Of a DNA stretch of 6,717 nt, positions 1 to 5,984 are shown in pieces. The translations under genes and the position numbers were made by a program. The notes under the pieces are model-generated. The model was not told where the DNA came from, did not search any database, and was given only the letters and a program-made list of their open reading frames with translations. Within the stretch, counting starts at the first letter, position 1. Each line of letters starts with the position of its first letter. The stretch lies in contig CANGMY010000080.1 in assembly GCA_947455015.1 (NCBI GenBank), positions 1 through 6,717 on the forward strand, read 5' to 3'. The DNA is from Microthrixaceae bacterium. Its GTDB lineage: Bacteria > Actinomycetota > Acidimicrobiia > Acidimicrobiales > Acidimicrobilacustridaceae.

Positions 1-141
1 ATTCAACGCAACCTGACACCCACCCAGACGAAACGATTGATCGTGTGGGCACTTGCCCTCGTCATCTTGGTTGTGGTGATCGTGCTGGCACTTCTGATCC
101 TGCTCACCATTTGGCTGGTCAGGAAAGTGCGTCGTCGTTGA
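1..141 (+). CDS. 3' end of a gene for a membrane protein with a C-terminal transmembrane segment (partial)
   Basis: Frame 1 is open from the first base to a TGA at 139-141 and gives 46 residues; the start lies outside the window. The visible part has a short polar stretch (residues 1-13, with two Arg/Lys), then about 26 strongly hydrophobic residues (roughly 14-40, rich in Leu, Val and Ile, with two Trp), and ends in a basic tail of Arg, Lys, Val and three final Arg. That is one membrane helix followed by a short positively charged end, which by the positive-inside rule should face the cytoplasm. No family can be named from this piece. It is the only plus-strand gene here and converges on the SCO6745-family gene with 32 bp between stop codons. 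No convincing terminator hairpin is seen in that gap. Confidence 0.7.
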   Translation: MQRNLTPTQTKRLIVWALALVILVVVIVLALLILLTIWLVRKVRRR

Positions 142-173
142 TCCGCAACACACAGCGCACGAACTCGATTACC

Positions 174-1037
174 TCACGCGCCACGGATGCGTGAGGCTGG
201 TTGATAGTTGGGACCAGCGGTTTCATCAACACGCTTGAGCAGGATTTCGCACGCTGGCTCAAATCGCTCCGCGAAGTCCAACGACGCCTTCTCGCCCAAA
301 AGCTCCCAAGGAAGAGTTGTCAATCGATCCGTGTCATCTTCGATGCGTTGCCGAAGTTCGAGTCCTTCTTCCGTTACTGCTCCGTCGCGTAGAAGCCCGC
401 GCGCGTCGAGACGTTCCGTACCGATCTGAATTTCCTCCGGGGTGCTACCCCGAGACGTCGGAAGCCATCCGTCTTCGTAGCCAAGCCACGCGTTGTGAAG
501 AATCGATGCTTCGATTCCCGTCATCCCCGTCGCTGCGACAACTGCCCAATGGGTGTCACCTCGCCACTCGCGCACGCAATTCACCGCATGCCATCCAGAG
601 AGCAACGAATCGTCGGGTCGCTCCATTTGCAAGTGCGAGGCAAAAAACACTCGTCCAGCTGTTGGGAGCTGTTCGACCACCGGCCACAACTGTGGCCCGA
701 GTTCCTCGAGGGCCGGCACGATCTCTGGCGCGAACTCACGCAAACCTTCAACAACGGCTTCATTACGTGCCCGCCACACCGAATCGAAATCGGTCTTCGC
801 CGCCACCAAGTCGAAGGTGAACGAAATCGCTTGCGAACTGATGGAACCAAACGCGGCCGTCACCGCATCGGGGCCGGCCGGTGAAAGAGGCGCACAACGC
901 GCCGCGATATAACCAATTGCACCAGGTAGGCCAAGCGCTTCGAAGCGACGCACGGCGCCTGGATCCCAAAAGATCCAGCCAATCGTTGTTTGCACCGAAC
1001 GGGAGTTCCGTCTTGCGATCGCGTTCCAATCAGGCAT
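174..1037 (-). CDS. SCO6745-family protein (actinobacterial, function unknown)
   Basis: A 287-residue protein that I recognise as an SCO6745-family (SalK-like) member. Family landmarks are an N-terminal helical part with an A-L-G-L motif (34-37), a Y-x-A-x-R-x-A-P-L motif (43-51), and a central W-H-A-V-N...R-E-W-R-G-D-x-H block (149-163) followed by a Gly/Glu-containing helix (168-180). The C-terminal part (about 200-250) reads like a winged-helix half: a L-x-x-R-G-L-L turn, V-T-E-E-G, then a helix with R-I-E-x-x-T-D and a final L-P-W-E-L-L-G. The family has no established enzymatic role that I know of; a ligand-binding or regulatory function is a guess. The ATG at 1037 has a GGGAGG about ten bases upstream and gives the usual family length. 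It lies 59 bp after the racemase gene on the same strand with no clear terminator or promoter between them, so it may be the last gene of that operon. Confidence 0.8.
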   Translation of the reverse strand: MPDWNAIARRNSRSVQTTIGWIFWDPGAVRRFEALGLPGAIGYIAARCAPLSPAGPDAVTAAFGSISSQAISFTFDLVAAKTDFDSVWRARNEAVVEGLREFAPEIVPALEELGPQLWPVVEQLPTAGRVFFASHLQMERPDDSLLSGWHAVNCVREWRGDTHWAVVAATGMTGIEASILHNAWLGYEDGWLPTSRGSTPEEIQIGTERLDARGLLRDGAVTEEGLELRQRIEDDTDRLTTLPWELLGEKASLDFAERFEPACEILLKRVDETAGPNYQPASRIRGA

Positions 1038-1096
1038 CTTCCGACGACCTCCCGCATTCCATGAGGAACGAACTCTAGAGACTCAAGATCCGCAAC

Positions 1097-2155
1097 TTAG
1101 GAACATCGAACCTGTCGGACATTCGGACACGTCATCGAACGAACGAGTGCGCTGTAGTCGGGGATGAAACGTAGTTCTGCGCCGGGACGAAATCGCTCCT
1201 CGGTGCCAAGTACAAGATGATCGCTGCTTGCACCCCGATAGGTAATTCCTTCGGGCATCGCGAGACCGTCGGGGTCGGTGTCTTGTCGTCCGAGGGCAAC
1301 GATCGTTTGCCATGCCCCCGAATCCCTTGTCGGGGCAGTTGAGCGCGGAAATGCTGATTGCGCCGATTGACCCCACGGTTCGGTTGGCTTGCGGCGCGAC
1401 TCGATGACTTCGCCGATTAGGACAAACGAGTCCGCGTGGAGCCCGGCAAGCGGTTTCCGGTGCAGAGGTTCGCGCCCCAAAAGAATCGATTCTCCAAGAC
1501 GCAGATCATTGATACGCCCGATTGGAGTACCACTCATCAACCAATCGAGATTGGCAGAGTTCCCGCCCGAGACAACATCAACCGCCACTGAATACTCGGC
1601 TTCAAGACGGTCTGCGATTTCCGAGAGTTCACCCATATTCACTGCATCGGGAATCACTCCGGTTCGGCAGGCGAGGTTTGCTCCAATCCCGGCAAATTGA
1701 AGGTGAGGAAGATCAAGAACACGTTTCAGCGCCGCATCCACTTCGTCGGGCATGAATCCTTCGCGAAGATCACCAAGTTCCACCATCAGAACAACGCCAT
1801 GAACAACATCGAGCTCCACCGAAGACTTTGAGAGCAGTTCGATCGTTTCAATCTCACTATTCATTGAGATTTCTGCGGCTCGGACAACGCGCCCTGTCTG
1901 GCTGGGCATCGGAGAGCGAATCAAGACCGTCGTCGCTTGCACGCAATCAGTTCGAAGGCGTTCGATGTTGTCGATACGCGAGTCACCCAGAGCGGCAACT
2001 CCTGCCCCGACCAAGGCTCTTGCGATATCCGGACGTCCGCCGAATGCCTTCGTCACTGCAGTGACGCGGACTCCCTTTTCGGCCGATAACTCAACCAGGC
2101 TCGCTGCATTCGCAGCAATTTTCGAAAGATCAATTTCAATTCGAGGGGCGCTCAA
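1097..2155 (-). CDS. Alanine/ornithine racemase family PLP-dependent enzyme
   Basis: A PLP amino-acid racemase of the Orr (ornithine racemase) branch of the alanine-racemase N-domain fold, about 352 residues, the normal family size. Using the TTG start at 2155 as residue 1, the protein opens with P-R-I-E-I-D-L-S-K-I, the usual first strand. The PLP lysine is K36 in V-T-K-A-F-G, followed by L-G-D-S-R-I-D-N-I (56-64). Also visible are S-M-N-S-E (97-101), V-E-L-G-D-L-R-E-G (125-133), G-I-G-A-N-L-A-C (156-163), S-G-G-N-S (196-200, phosphate binding), L-R-L-G-E-S-I-L-L-G-R (218-228), G-R-Q-D (289-292), G-A-S-S-D-H-L (308-314) and a late Tyr at 334 before S-M-T-C-P. An in-frame GTG at 2236 would add 27 residues that lie inside the upstream gene and match nothing in the family, so I prefer TTG, whose last two bases overlap the preceding TGA stop. 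Ornithine is the best-known substrate of the family; other amino acids are possible. Confidence 0.88.
   Translation of the reverse strand: MSAPRIEIDLSKIAANAASLVELSAEKGVRVTAVTKAFGGRPDIARALVGAGVAALGDSRIDNIERLRTDCVQATTVLIRSPMPSQTGRVVRAAEISMNSEIETIELLSKSSVELDVVHGVVLMVELGDLREGFMPDEVDAALKRVLDLPHLQFAGIGANLACRTGVIPDAVNMGELSEIADRLEAEYSVAVDVVSGGNSANLDWLMSGTPIGRINDLRLGESILLGREPLHRKPLAGLHADSFVLIGEVIESRRKPTEPWGQSAQSAFPRSTAPTRDSGAWQTIVALGRQDTDPDGLAMPEGITYRGASSDHLVLGTEERFRPGAELRFIPDYSALVRSMTCPNVRQVRCS
2152..2155 (-). promoter_or_regulatory. TTGA stop/start overlap between the DUF1611 and racemase genes
   Basis: On the minus strand the TGA stop of the DUF1611 gene (2152-2154) and the proposed TTG start of the racemase (2153-2155) share two bases, the TTG version of the common ATGA coupling junction. 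No strong Shine-Dalgarno sequence is seen just before it, which suits re-initiation by ribosomes finishing the upstream gene. The start assignment itself is inferred from family alignment of the racemase N-terminus. Confidence 0.65.
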
Positions 2156-3288
2156 TGGACATCGAGCGACGCGCCCGGCTGAAGCGAAGGGAACGAAGCG
2201 AGAACCATCTCGACGAGGAGATCTCCCGATCGCCACAACGCGTCGGTTACCGGAATTCCGAGTTCTAATTCATAGAGCGCAATTGCTGCTTCAACATCAT
2301 CGTCGCTCATTCCCTCGTGATTGATCGTCAGACCAATCACTTTTGTTTTCGCAAAGAGCTCAATGAGTTTGATTTCGCTCGCAGCAGTCGGCATTGGGAA
2401 ATCCGGAAAATCACTTGCGCTTTTGCGAGTTGGAGCATGTTGCAGCACAACACCCTGCGGCTGACTGCCTCGAAGGATTGCTGTTGAACTCAAGTACGTC
2501 GGATGGCTGAGAGCTCCCTGCCCCTCAACGATGATCACATCAGGATCTTCGTTGTCGAAGGCGTCGAGAACGGCCGCTTCCAATTCCCCAGTAACGAATT
2601 GGGCCGGCACTGCATCAAGAGCAACGCCATAACGGGCGCCTTGAATTAGTCCGGTTTGACCAGTACTCACCATGACTGCGCGAATGCCATGGTCGTTCAG
2701 TGCTTTCGTCAGAATCGTTGCTGTCGTTCGCTTTCCAATCGCGCCATCGGTACCGAGTACTGCAATCCTCGGGCAAGTCACTTTCTGAATGCGTCCCGTG
2801 AACATTCGTAGGTCTTTCTTGGCGCGGGGCATACGAACATCAGTGATGAGTACCCCGGCAGCATGCGCAGCCGCGACAAATTCCGCATCTTCAGTGAGGA
2901 ACTCATGGAGCCCGCTCACGATGTGAAGACCGCGCGCAACCGCATGAAGAATCACATTTCGTTCTTCTAGTGAGAGGAGACCACTTGTTGGCGCCAAGCC
3001 AACAATGAAAACGCCAGGGTTCCCGTTGCCGTGCGCCATGGCTTCATCAAGGTCTCCAACAACACGCACGCCATTGGGCACGCCGTCGAGCACCATCCCC
3101 GCATCTCGCTCATGACAGGTGCTGTCGATTACCGAGGCGATGACATACGTTTCGCTCTGACGGACAAGTCCATTCGCCGTCTTCCCATCGATCTTTCCGA
3201 AGTTCCCTTCGCAATACACAACTGCGACCGGTCGAACTGGAACATGACCAATGCCATCTCGAACCTCAGAGGAGGAAGACGTAGACAT
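2152..3288 (-). CDS. DUF1611 / DgcN-family P-loop protein
   Basis: A 378-residue DUF1611-family protein. The N-terminal domain (about 19-165) has the family opening A-V-V-Y-C-E-G-N-F-G-K-x-D-G-K-T-A-N-G-L-V-R (22-43), then V-I-D-S, R-D-A-G and V-L-D-G, and S-G-L-H-E-F (125-130). The C-terminal P-loop domain starts near 173; its Walker A is G-T-D-G-A-I-G-K-R-T-T (179-189, Lys186). After it come S-T-G-Q-T-G (208-213), a conserved A-L-D-A-V (223-227), and V-E-G-Q-G-A-L-S-H-P (254-263), a family signature likely near the Walker B site. The family includes DgcN, reported to N-acetylate D-glutamate together with a partner racemase (DgcA) in marine bacteria; whether this member does the same is not shown by the sequence. 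The first 18 residues are Ser-rich and outside the conserved domain. The ATG at 3288 has AAGGGA five bases upstream. The gene overlaps the racemase gene by four bases. Confidence 0.85.
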   Translation of the reverse strand: MSTSSSSEVRDGIGHVPVRPVAVVYCEGNFGKIDGKTANGLVRQSETYVIASVIDSTCHERDAGMVLDGVPNGVRVVGDLDEAMAHGNGNPGVFIVGLAPTSGLLSLEERNVILHAVARGLHIVSGLHEFLTEDAEFVAAAHAAGVLITDVRMPRAKKDLRMFTGRIQKVTCPRIAVLGTDGAIGKRTTATILTKALNDHGIRAVMVSTGQTGLIQGARYGVALDAVPAQFVTGELEAAVLDAFDNEDPDVIIVEGQGALSHPTYLSSTAILRGSQPQGVVLQHAPTRKSASDFPDFPMPTAASEIKLIELFAKTKVIGLTINHEGMSDDDVEAAIALYELELGIPVTDALWRSGDLLVEMVLASFPSLQPGASLDVH

Positions 3289-3327
3289 GACAATCCCTTC
3301 GTAAAGCCTCAGGGAGACGAAGAGAAC

Positions 3328-3356
3328 GTTTCAACGAAAAAACAATCGATTGTCAA
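3328..3356 (-). promoter_or_regulatory. Candidate promoter for the DUF1611-racemase operon
   Basis: The minus strand carries a perfect TTGACA (3356 down to 3351). Seventeen bases further is TGAAAC (3333-3328), which matches the -10 consensus at only three of six positions, so the -35 box is much the better half. It would give a leader of about 30 bases before the ATG at 3288. The location, between the previous gene and the first gene of a two- or three-gene unit, fits. A weak -10 can mean activator-dependent or alternative sigma use, or that this is not the true promoter. Confidence 0.4.
3342..3353. promoter_or_regulatory. 12-bp perfect palindrome, candidate operator
   Basis: ACAATCGATTGT reads the same on both strands. 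It covers the end of the TTGACA box and the first part of the spacer of the candidate promoter for the DUF1611 gene, the place where a repressor dimer would block polymerase. Nothing in the window is an obvious cognate regulator. A 12-bp palindrome can occur by chance in 6.7 kb, so the position is the main support. Confidence 0.35.
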
Positions 3357-3388
3357 AAACGCAGTCCCCACAAGAAGCGGGTTTCTGC
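3355..3388 (-). terminator. Terminator-like hairpin after the aldehyde dehydrogenase gene
   Basis: On the minus strand, GCAG (3388-3385) pairs with CTGC (3364-3361), and a CCC further in can pair with a GGG, with small internal loops; the stem is followed by GTTTTT (3360-3355). It lies 110 bases after the stop of the aldehyde dehydrogenase. The stem is interrupted and not very strong, so this is only a candidate. The T-run runs straight into the TTGACA box of the next promoter. Confidence 0.4.
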
Positions 3389-3390
3389 TT

Positions 3391-3468
3391 TGAGGGTACC
3401 GAGCGCTTTCCAGAATCGGTAGAGCATTCCGCTAGGAGCGCGATTCCCGCACCCCGGCTACACCCTCC
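3391..3468. other. Intergenic stretch with nested complementary arms, no gene seen
   Basis: This is the middle of the 210-bp gap between the aldehyde dehydrogenase stop and the DUF1611 start. GAGGGT (3392-3397) can pair with ACCCTC (3462-3467), and next to it ACCGA (3398-3402 with its neighbour at 3397) can pair with TCGGT (3416-3421). On either strand this could fold into a closed branched structure of about 76 bases. I see no open reading frame with codon bias, no ribosome binding site, and no tRNA T-loop. It may be 3' untranslated RNA of the aldehyde dehydrogenase transcript or simply GC-rich spacer. Confidence 0.3.
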
Positions 3469-3498
3469 CTGCACTCAATTTCGAAAATTCTGCGAGTT

Positions 3499-4860
3499 TC
3501 AGAGCACTTTTCGGAAGATCTTTGCCTTGCGATCGGTATACGGCGGATAGGCGATCGACGGATCCATTTTGGTTCCGCGCGTAAGCACCGGCTTCATGTG
3601 CTGGAACAAACGCACGCCAGATTTGCCGTGATACCCGCCCATGCCGCTTTCACCGATGCCACCAAAAGGGAGATTCGGATTGGAAAAATGCATGATCGTT
3701 CCGTTGACCGTGACACCACCAGCAGTTGTTCGATCAATGACATCAGCAGCAACTCGCTTATCGCCGGTAAAGACATAGAGCGCCAGGGGATGTGGATTCG
3801 CGTTGATATGTGCGATGGCCTCGTCGGTTGAAGCAACGTCCACGATCGGGAGCAGCGGTCCGAAGATCTCTTCTTTCATGATCTGTGCGTCGGGGTGAAC
3901 ATCGAGAAGCACCGTGGGAGCGATGTAACGCGTGGCCGCATCAGTCTCGCCGCCAATGACTGCGGTTCCGCCTTCCATCAGCGCTGAAACTCGGGCGAAG
4001 TGGTTCGGCGAAACAATCCGACCGTAACTTTCGCTCTCTTTCGGTTCTTCACCAAAAAATTCAGTGATCGCTTTGCCGAGCTCATCGACAAATCCGTCGC
4101 GTACTGATGAATTGACCATCACGTAATCCGGGGCGATACAGGTCTGCCCTGCGTTCAGCCACTTGCCCCATGCGACGCGTCGCGCCGCAACTCGCAAGTT
4201 TGCAGAAGCATCGATGATCACAGGGCTCTTACCGCCGAGTTCAAGAGTGACGGGAGTGAGGTTCTTGACGGCCGCCGCCATAACGATTCGGCCAACAGTT
4301 CCATTGCCTGTGTAGAAGATGTGGTCGAAATGTTGCTCAAGCAAATCGGTGGTTTCGGGAACTCCACCTTCGACAAGCGCAATCACTGACGAATCGAGGT
4401 ACTTCGGTACCAATGACGCCAAGAGCGATGACGTGTTCGTCGTGACTTCTGATGGCTTCATCACCACTGCGTTACCGGCAGCGATGGCTCCAGCGACCGG
4501 GACCAAAAGAAGATGAACCGGATAGTTCCACGGCGCGATCACAAGAACAACGCCAACCGGTTCTGGGATCAAGCGAGACTTTCCCGGCATCGCAACGAGT
4601 GGCGTACCCACTCGTTCGGGCTTGTTCCACTTCTTCAGGTTCTTGATCATTGACTTCACCTCGCTCGTCACGAATGCGATGTCAGTGATGAACCCTTCGA
4701 CGCGAGGCTTACCAAGATCTGCCGCAAGCGCGTCGAGGAACGCAGACTCGTTCTCCTCGAGCATCTTCACCATTTGCTCAAGTTGATGCTTGCGCCACGG
4801 CAACGGCCGTGTCACGCCCTTGTTGTAGGAGTTGCGAAGAGTTTCAGCCACAGAAGTCAT
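3499..4860 (-). CDS. Aldehyde dehydrogenase, class 3 (ALDH3-like) family
   Basis: NAD(P)-dependent aldehyde oxidation to the carboxylic acid, in the ALDH3-like group that includes fatty-aldehyde and coniferyl-aldehyde dehydrogenases. Numbered from the ATG at 4860 (453 residues, normal for the group), it has the N-terminal T-R-P-L-P-W-R-K-H-Q-L helix, P-W-N-Y-P with the catalytic Asn at 112, M-K-P-S-E with Lys135, a nucleotide loop T-G-N-G-T-V-G-R (184-191), L-E-L-G-G-K-S-P with the general base Glu207, G-Q-T-C-I-A-P-D-Y with the catalytic Cys241, and E-I-F-G-P (331-335). All catalytic residues are present. The C-terminus is L-P-F-G-G-I-G-E-S-G-M-G-G-Y-H-G-K, typical of the group. A TTG at 4872 (adding M-N-A-P) is an alternative start and has GGAG ten bases upstream. 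It follows the GDPD gene by about 50 bp, suggesting shared transcription. Substrate is not deducible; a link to lipid breakdown is inference from the neighbour. Confidence 0.93.
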   Translation of the reverse strand: MTSVAETLRNSYNKGVTRPLPWRKHQLEQMVKMLEENESAFLDALAADLGKPRVEGFITDIAFVTSEVKSMIKNLKKWNKPERVGTPLVAMPGKSRLIPEPVGVVLVIAPWNYPVHLLLVPVAGAIAAGNAVVMKPSEVTTNTSSLLASLVPKYLDSSVIALVEGGVPETTDLLEQHFDHIFYTGNGTVGRIVMAAAVKNLTPVTLELGGKSPVIIDASANLRVAARRVAWGKWLNAGQTCIAPDYVMVNSSVRDGFVDELGKAITEFFGEEPKESESYGRIVSPNHFARVSALMEGGTAVIGGETDAATRYIAPTVLLDVHPDAQIMKEEIFGPLLPIVDVASTDEAIAHINANPHPLALYVFTGDKRVAADVIDRTTAGGVTVNGTIMHFSNPNLPFGGIGESGMGGYHGKSGVRLFQHMKPVLTRGTKMDPSIAYPPYTDRKAKIFRKVL

Positions 4861-4881
4861 GGGCGCATTCAAGCACCCATG
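4858..4881 (-). promoter_or_regulatory. Hairpin enclosing the start codons of the aldehyde dehydrogenase gene
   Basis: On the minus strand CATGGGTGC (4881-4873) can pair with GCGCCCATG (4866-4858) over nine base pairs, one of them a G-U wobble in RNA, with a six-base loop (4872-4867). The ATG start at 4860 is the last three bases of the stem, while the alternative TTG start at 4872 is the first three bases of the loop. It could hide the ATG from ribosomes or help separate this gene from the GDPD gene. It has no T-run, so it is a poor intrinsic terminator. Confidence 0.4.
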
Positions 4882-4912
4882 ACTCCCGGTGTCTTGCTCG
4901 ATCGCAAATGCG

Positions 4913-5917
4913 TTACTTCGTCATGTACTGATGAAGGGCAGCGACGCCAGCCGCCGGATTCGAAGCATTGATGCCGTTTGCTCCCTGCTGGAACAAAGCG
5001 AGATAGCCGGCTTCGTCTTCGCCGTCACCATTTGGCCAAATCCAGTTCACGTAGCCAGCGGCCTTGGTCTTCTGCACGTAGTCCGGGGTGAACACAGGAG
5101 TTCCTTCGTACACCGGCGGAACCTGAAGGATCTTTTCCCACATTGGAATCGGGATGTTGCCCAAGACGTACTTCGTGAGCGCATCGAGGCCTGGTGACAT
5201 CGCAACATCGGGCGCCAGAGCATGGAACTTCTCGACCACGGTGTCGTCGAACGATGTGACCACGACAGACTTCGTGCGATTCAACTGCGCGATTTCTTTG
5301 GCAAGTAGTTCGGCGGTGATGAACGCGTCAGCGCCCTTGCCCTTGATCTCGATATTGATCACGTAGTCGGGCCAACGCTCAGCAACTTCTGCAAATTTCG
5401 GCACCGCGAAATCGTCAGCTGTGTAACCCGCAGGCGGCGCAACCTTGCCTGTACGGATGCCGCGGAAGATGTAGTCGGAGTCGGGCTTACCGGTACAGGT
5501 ATTCGCGCACGACGCGGCAAACCAATAGCCGTTATCGAGTTGATGGAGCTGGTCGTAAGTGAGATCAGAAATCTTGAGATCGGATTCGGTGGTGCGCTTG
5601 GTGTTGTCATCGTGCTGCACAACAAGAACACCATCCTTTGTGCGCTGGATGTCGAGATCAAGAACATCGACACCGGCCTTCACGGACTCGGCAAAGCCGT
5701 ACATCGTTGAATGGGGAGCGACGTTTTCACCAGCCGCGTGACCAAGAACGACTGGGCGCCCGAGTCCCAAAATCCCATCGACAGTCGAAGCTGGAGACTT
5801 CGAAACTGTTGTGCTTGTCGTCGAAGACTTCGAAGACGAACCGCATGCCGAAAGCAGCAACGCGCTTGCAAGGAGCACGCCTGTGGCGCCACGAAATAAT
5901 TTCTGCTTGATCTTCAT
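4913..5917 (-). CDS. Glycerophosphodiester phosphodiesterase family lipoprotein
   Basis: A 334-residue exported lipoprotein. Residues 1-25 are a lipoprotein signal peptide: a basic start, a hydrophobic core, and lipobox L-S-A-C with Cys25 as the acylation site. A Ser/Thr-rich linker (26-45) follows. The rest is a GDPD TIM barrel, which hydrolyses glycerophosphodiesters to glycerol-3-phosphate and an alcohol. Visible sites: G-H-A-A-G-E-N-V-A-P-H-S (59-70, catalytic His60, Glu64), D-L-D (87-89), T-K-D-G...V-V-Q-H-D (93-103, second catalytic His102), R-T-T (108-110), I-N-I-E-I-K-G (187-193), and G-I-N-A-S-N-P (315-321). The usual His-Arg pair is His-Ala and the usual Glu-x-Asp metal pair is Asp-x-Asp. 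Between 131 and 170 is an extra segment with two Cys (137, 141), possibly a disulfide, and an F-R-G-I-R-T-G motif. The ATG at 5917 gives a complete signal peptide; the ribosome site is weak (GGTGGAAG). It acts outside the cell membrane. Confidence 0.9.
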   Translation of the reverse strand: MKIKQKLFRGATGVLLASALLLSACGSSSKSSTTSTTVSKSPASTVDGILGLGRPVVLGHAAGENVAPHSTMYGFAESVKAGVDVLDLDIQRTKDGVLVVQHDDNTKRTTESDLKISDLTYDQLHQLDNGYWFAASCANTCTGKPDSDYIFRGIRTGKVAPPAGYTADDFAVPKFAEVAERWPDYVINIEIKGKGADAFITAELLAKEIAQLNRTKSVVVTSFDDTVVEKFHALAPDVAMSPGLDALTKYVLGNIPIPMWEKILQVPPVYEGTPVFTPDYVQKTKAAGYVNWIWPNGDGEDEAGYLALFQQGANGINASNPAAGVAALHQYMTK

Positions 5918-5949
5918 TGTTCTTCCACCCCAACACGTTCGACTGACCT

Positions 5950-5972
5950 CTGAACGATAGTTCTTCGTTCAG
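5950..5972. repeat. Inverted repeat between the cysteine-rich gene and the GDPD gene
   Basis: CTGAACGA (5950-5957) and TCGTTCAG (5965-5972) are perfect 8-bp inverted arms with a 7-base loop. On the minus strand it begins 13 bases after the stop codon of the cysteine-rich protein and ends 33 bases before the GDPD start. No T-run follows, so it could be a T-less terminator, an RNA-stabilising 3' end, or a binding site in the GDPD promoter region. No clear -35/-10 pair for the GDPD gene was found in the 67-bp gap. Confidence 0.5.
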
Positions 5973-5984
5973 CCCATCTCGTGC

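Noticed and set aside
142..173. Terminator between the convergent genes at the left edge
   Set aside because: No inverted repeat or T-run could be found in the 32 bp.
317..820. 167-residue plus-strand open frame opposite the SCO6745-family gene
   Set aside because: Its translation is Arg-, Ser- and Pro-rich without a family pattern, and the opposite strand carries a clear family match; it is an antisense shadow.
1072..1086. CTCTAGAG palindrome between the racemase and SCO6745-family genes as a terminator or operator
   Set aside because: It is only 8 bp, has no loop or T-run, and no promoter elements around it.
3391..3468. tRNA-like features: complementary ends seven bases long with one mismatch, a GGTAGAGCA string on the plus strand and a serine-type anticodon-loop string on the minus strand
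   Set aside because: The pieces are in the wrong order and spacing, there is no TTC-containing T-arm, and the anticodon-like string sits too close to the 3' arm.
3481..3495. AT-rich AATTT/AAATT mini-hairpin just after the aldehyde dehydrogenase stop
   Set aside because: Five A-T pairs around a 3-base loop are too weak for a terminator and have no T-run.
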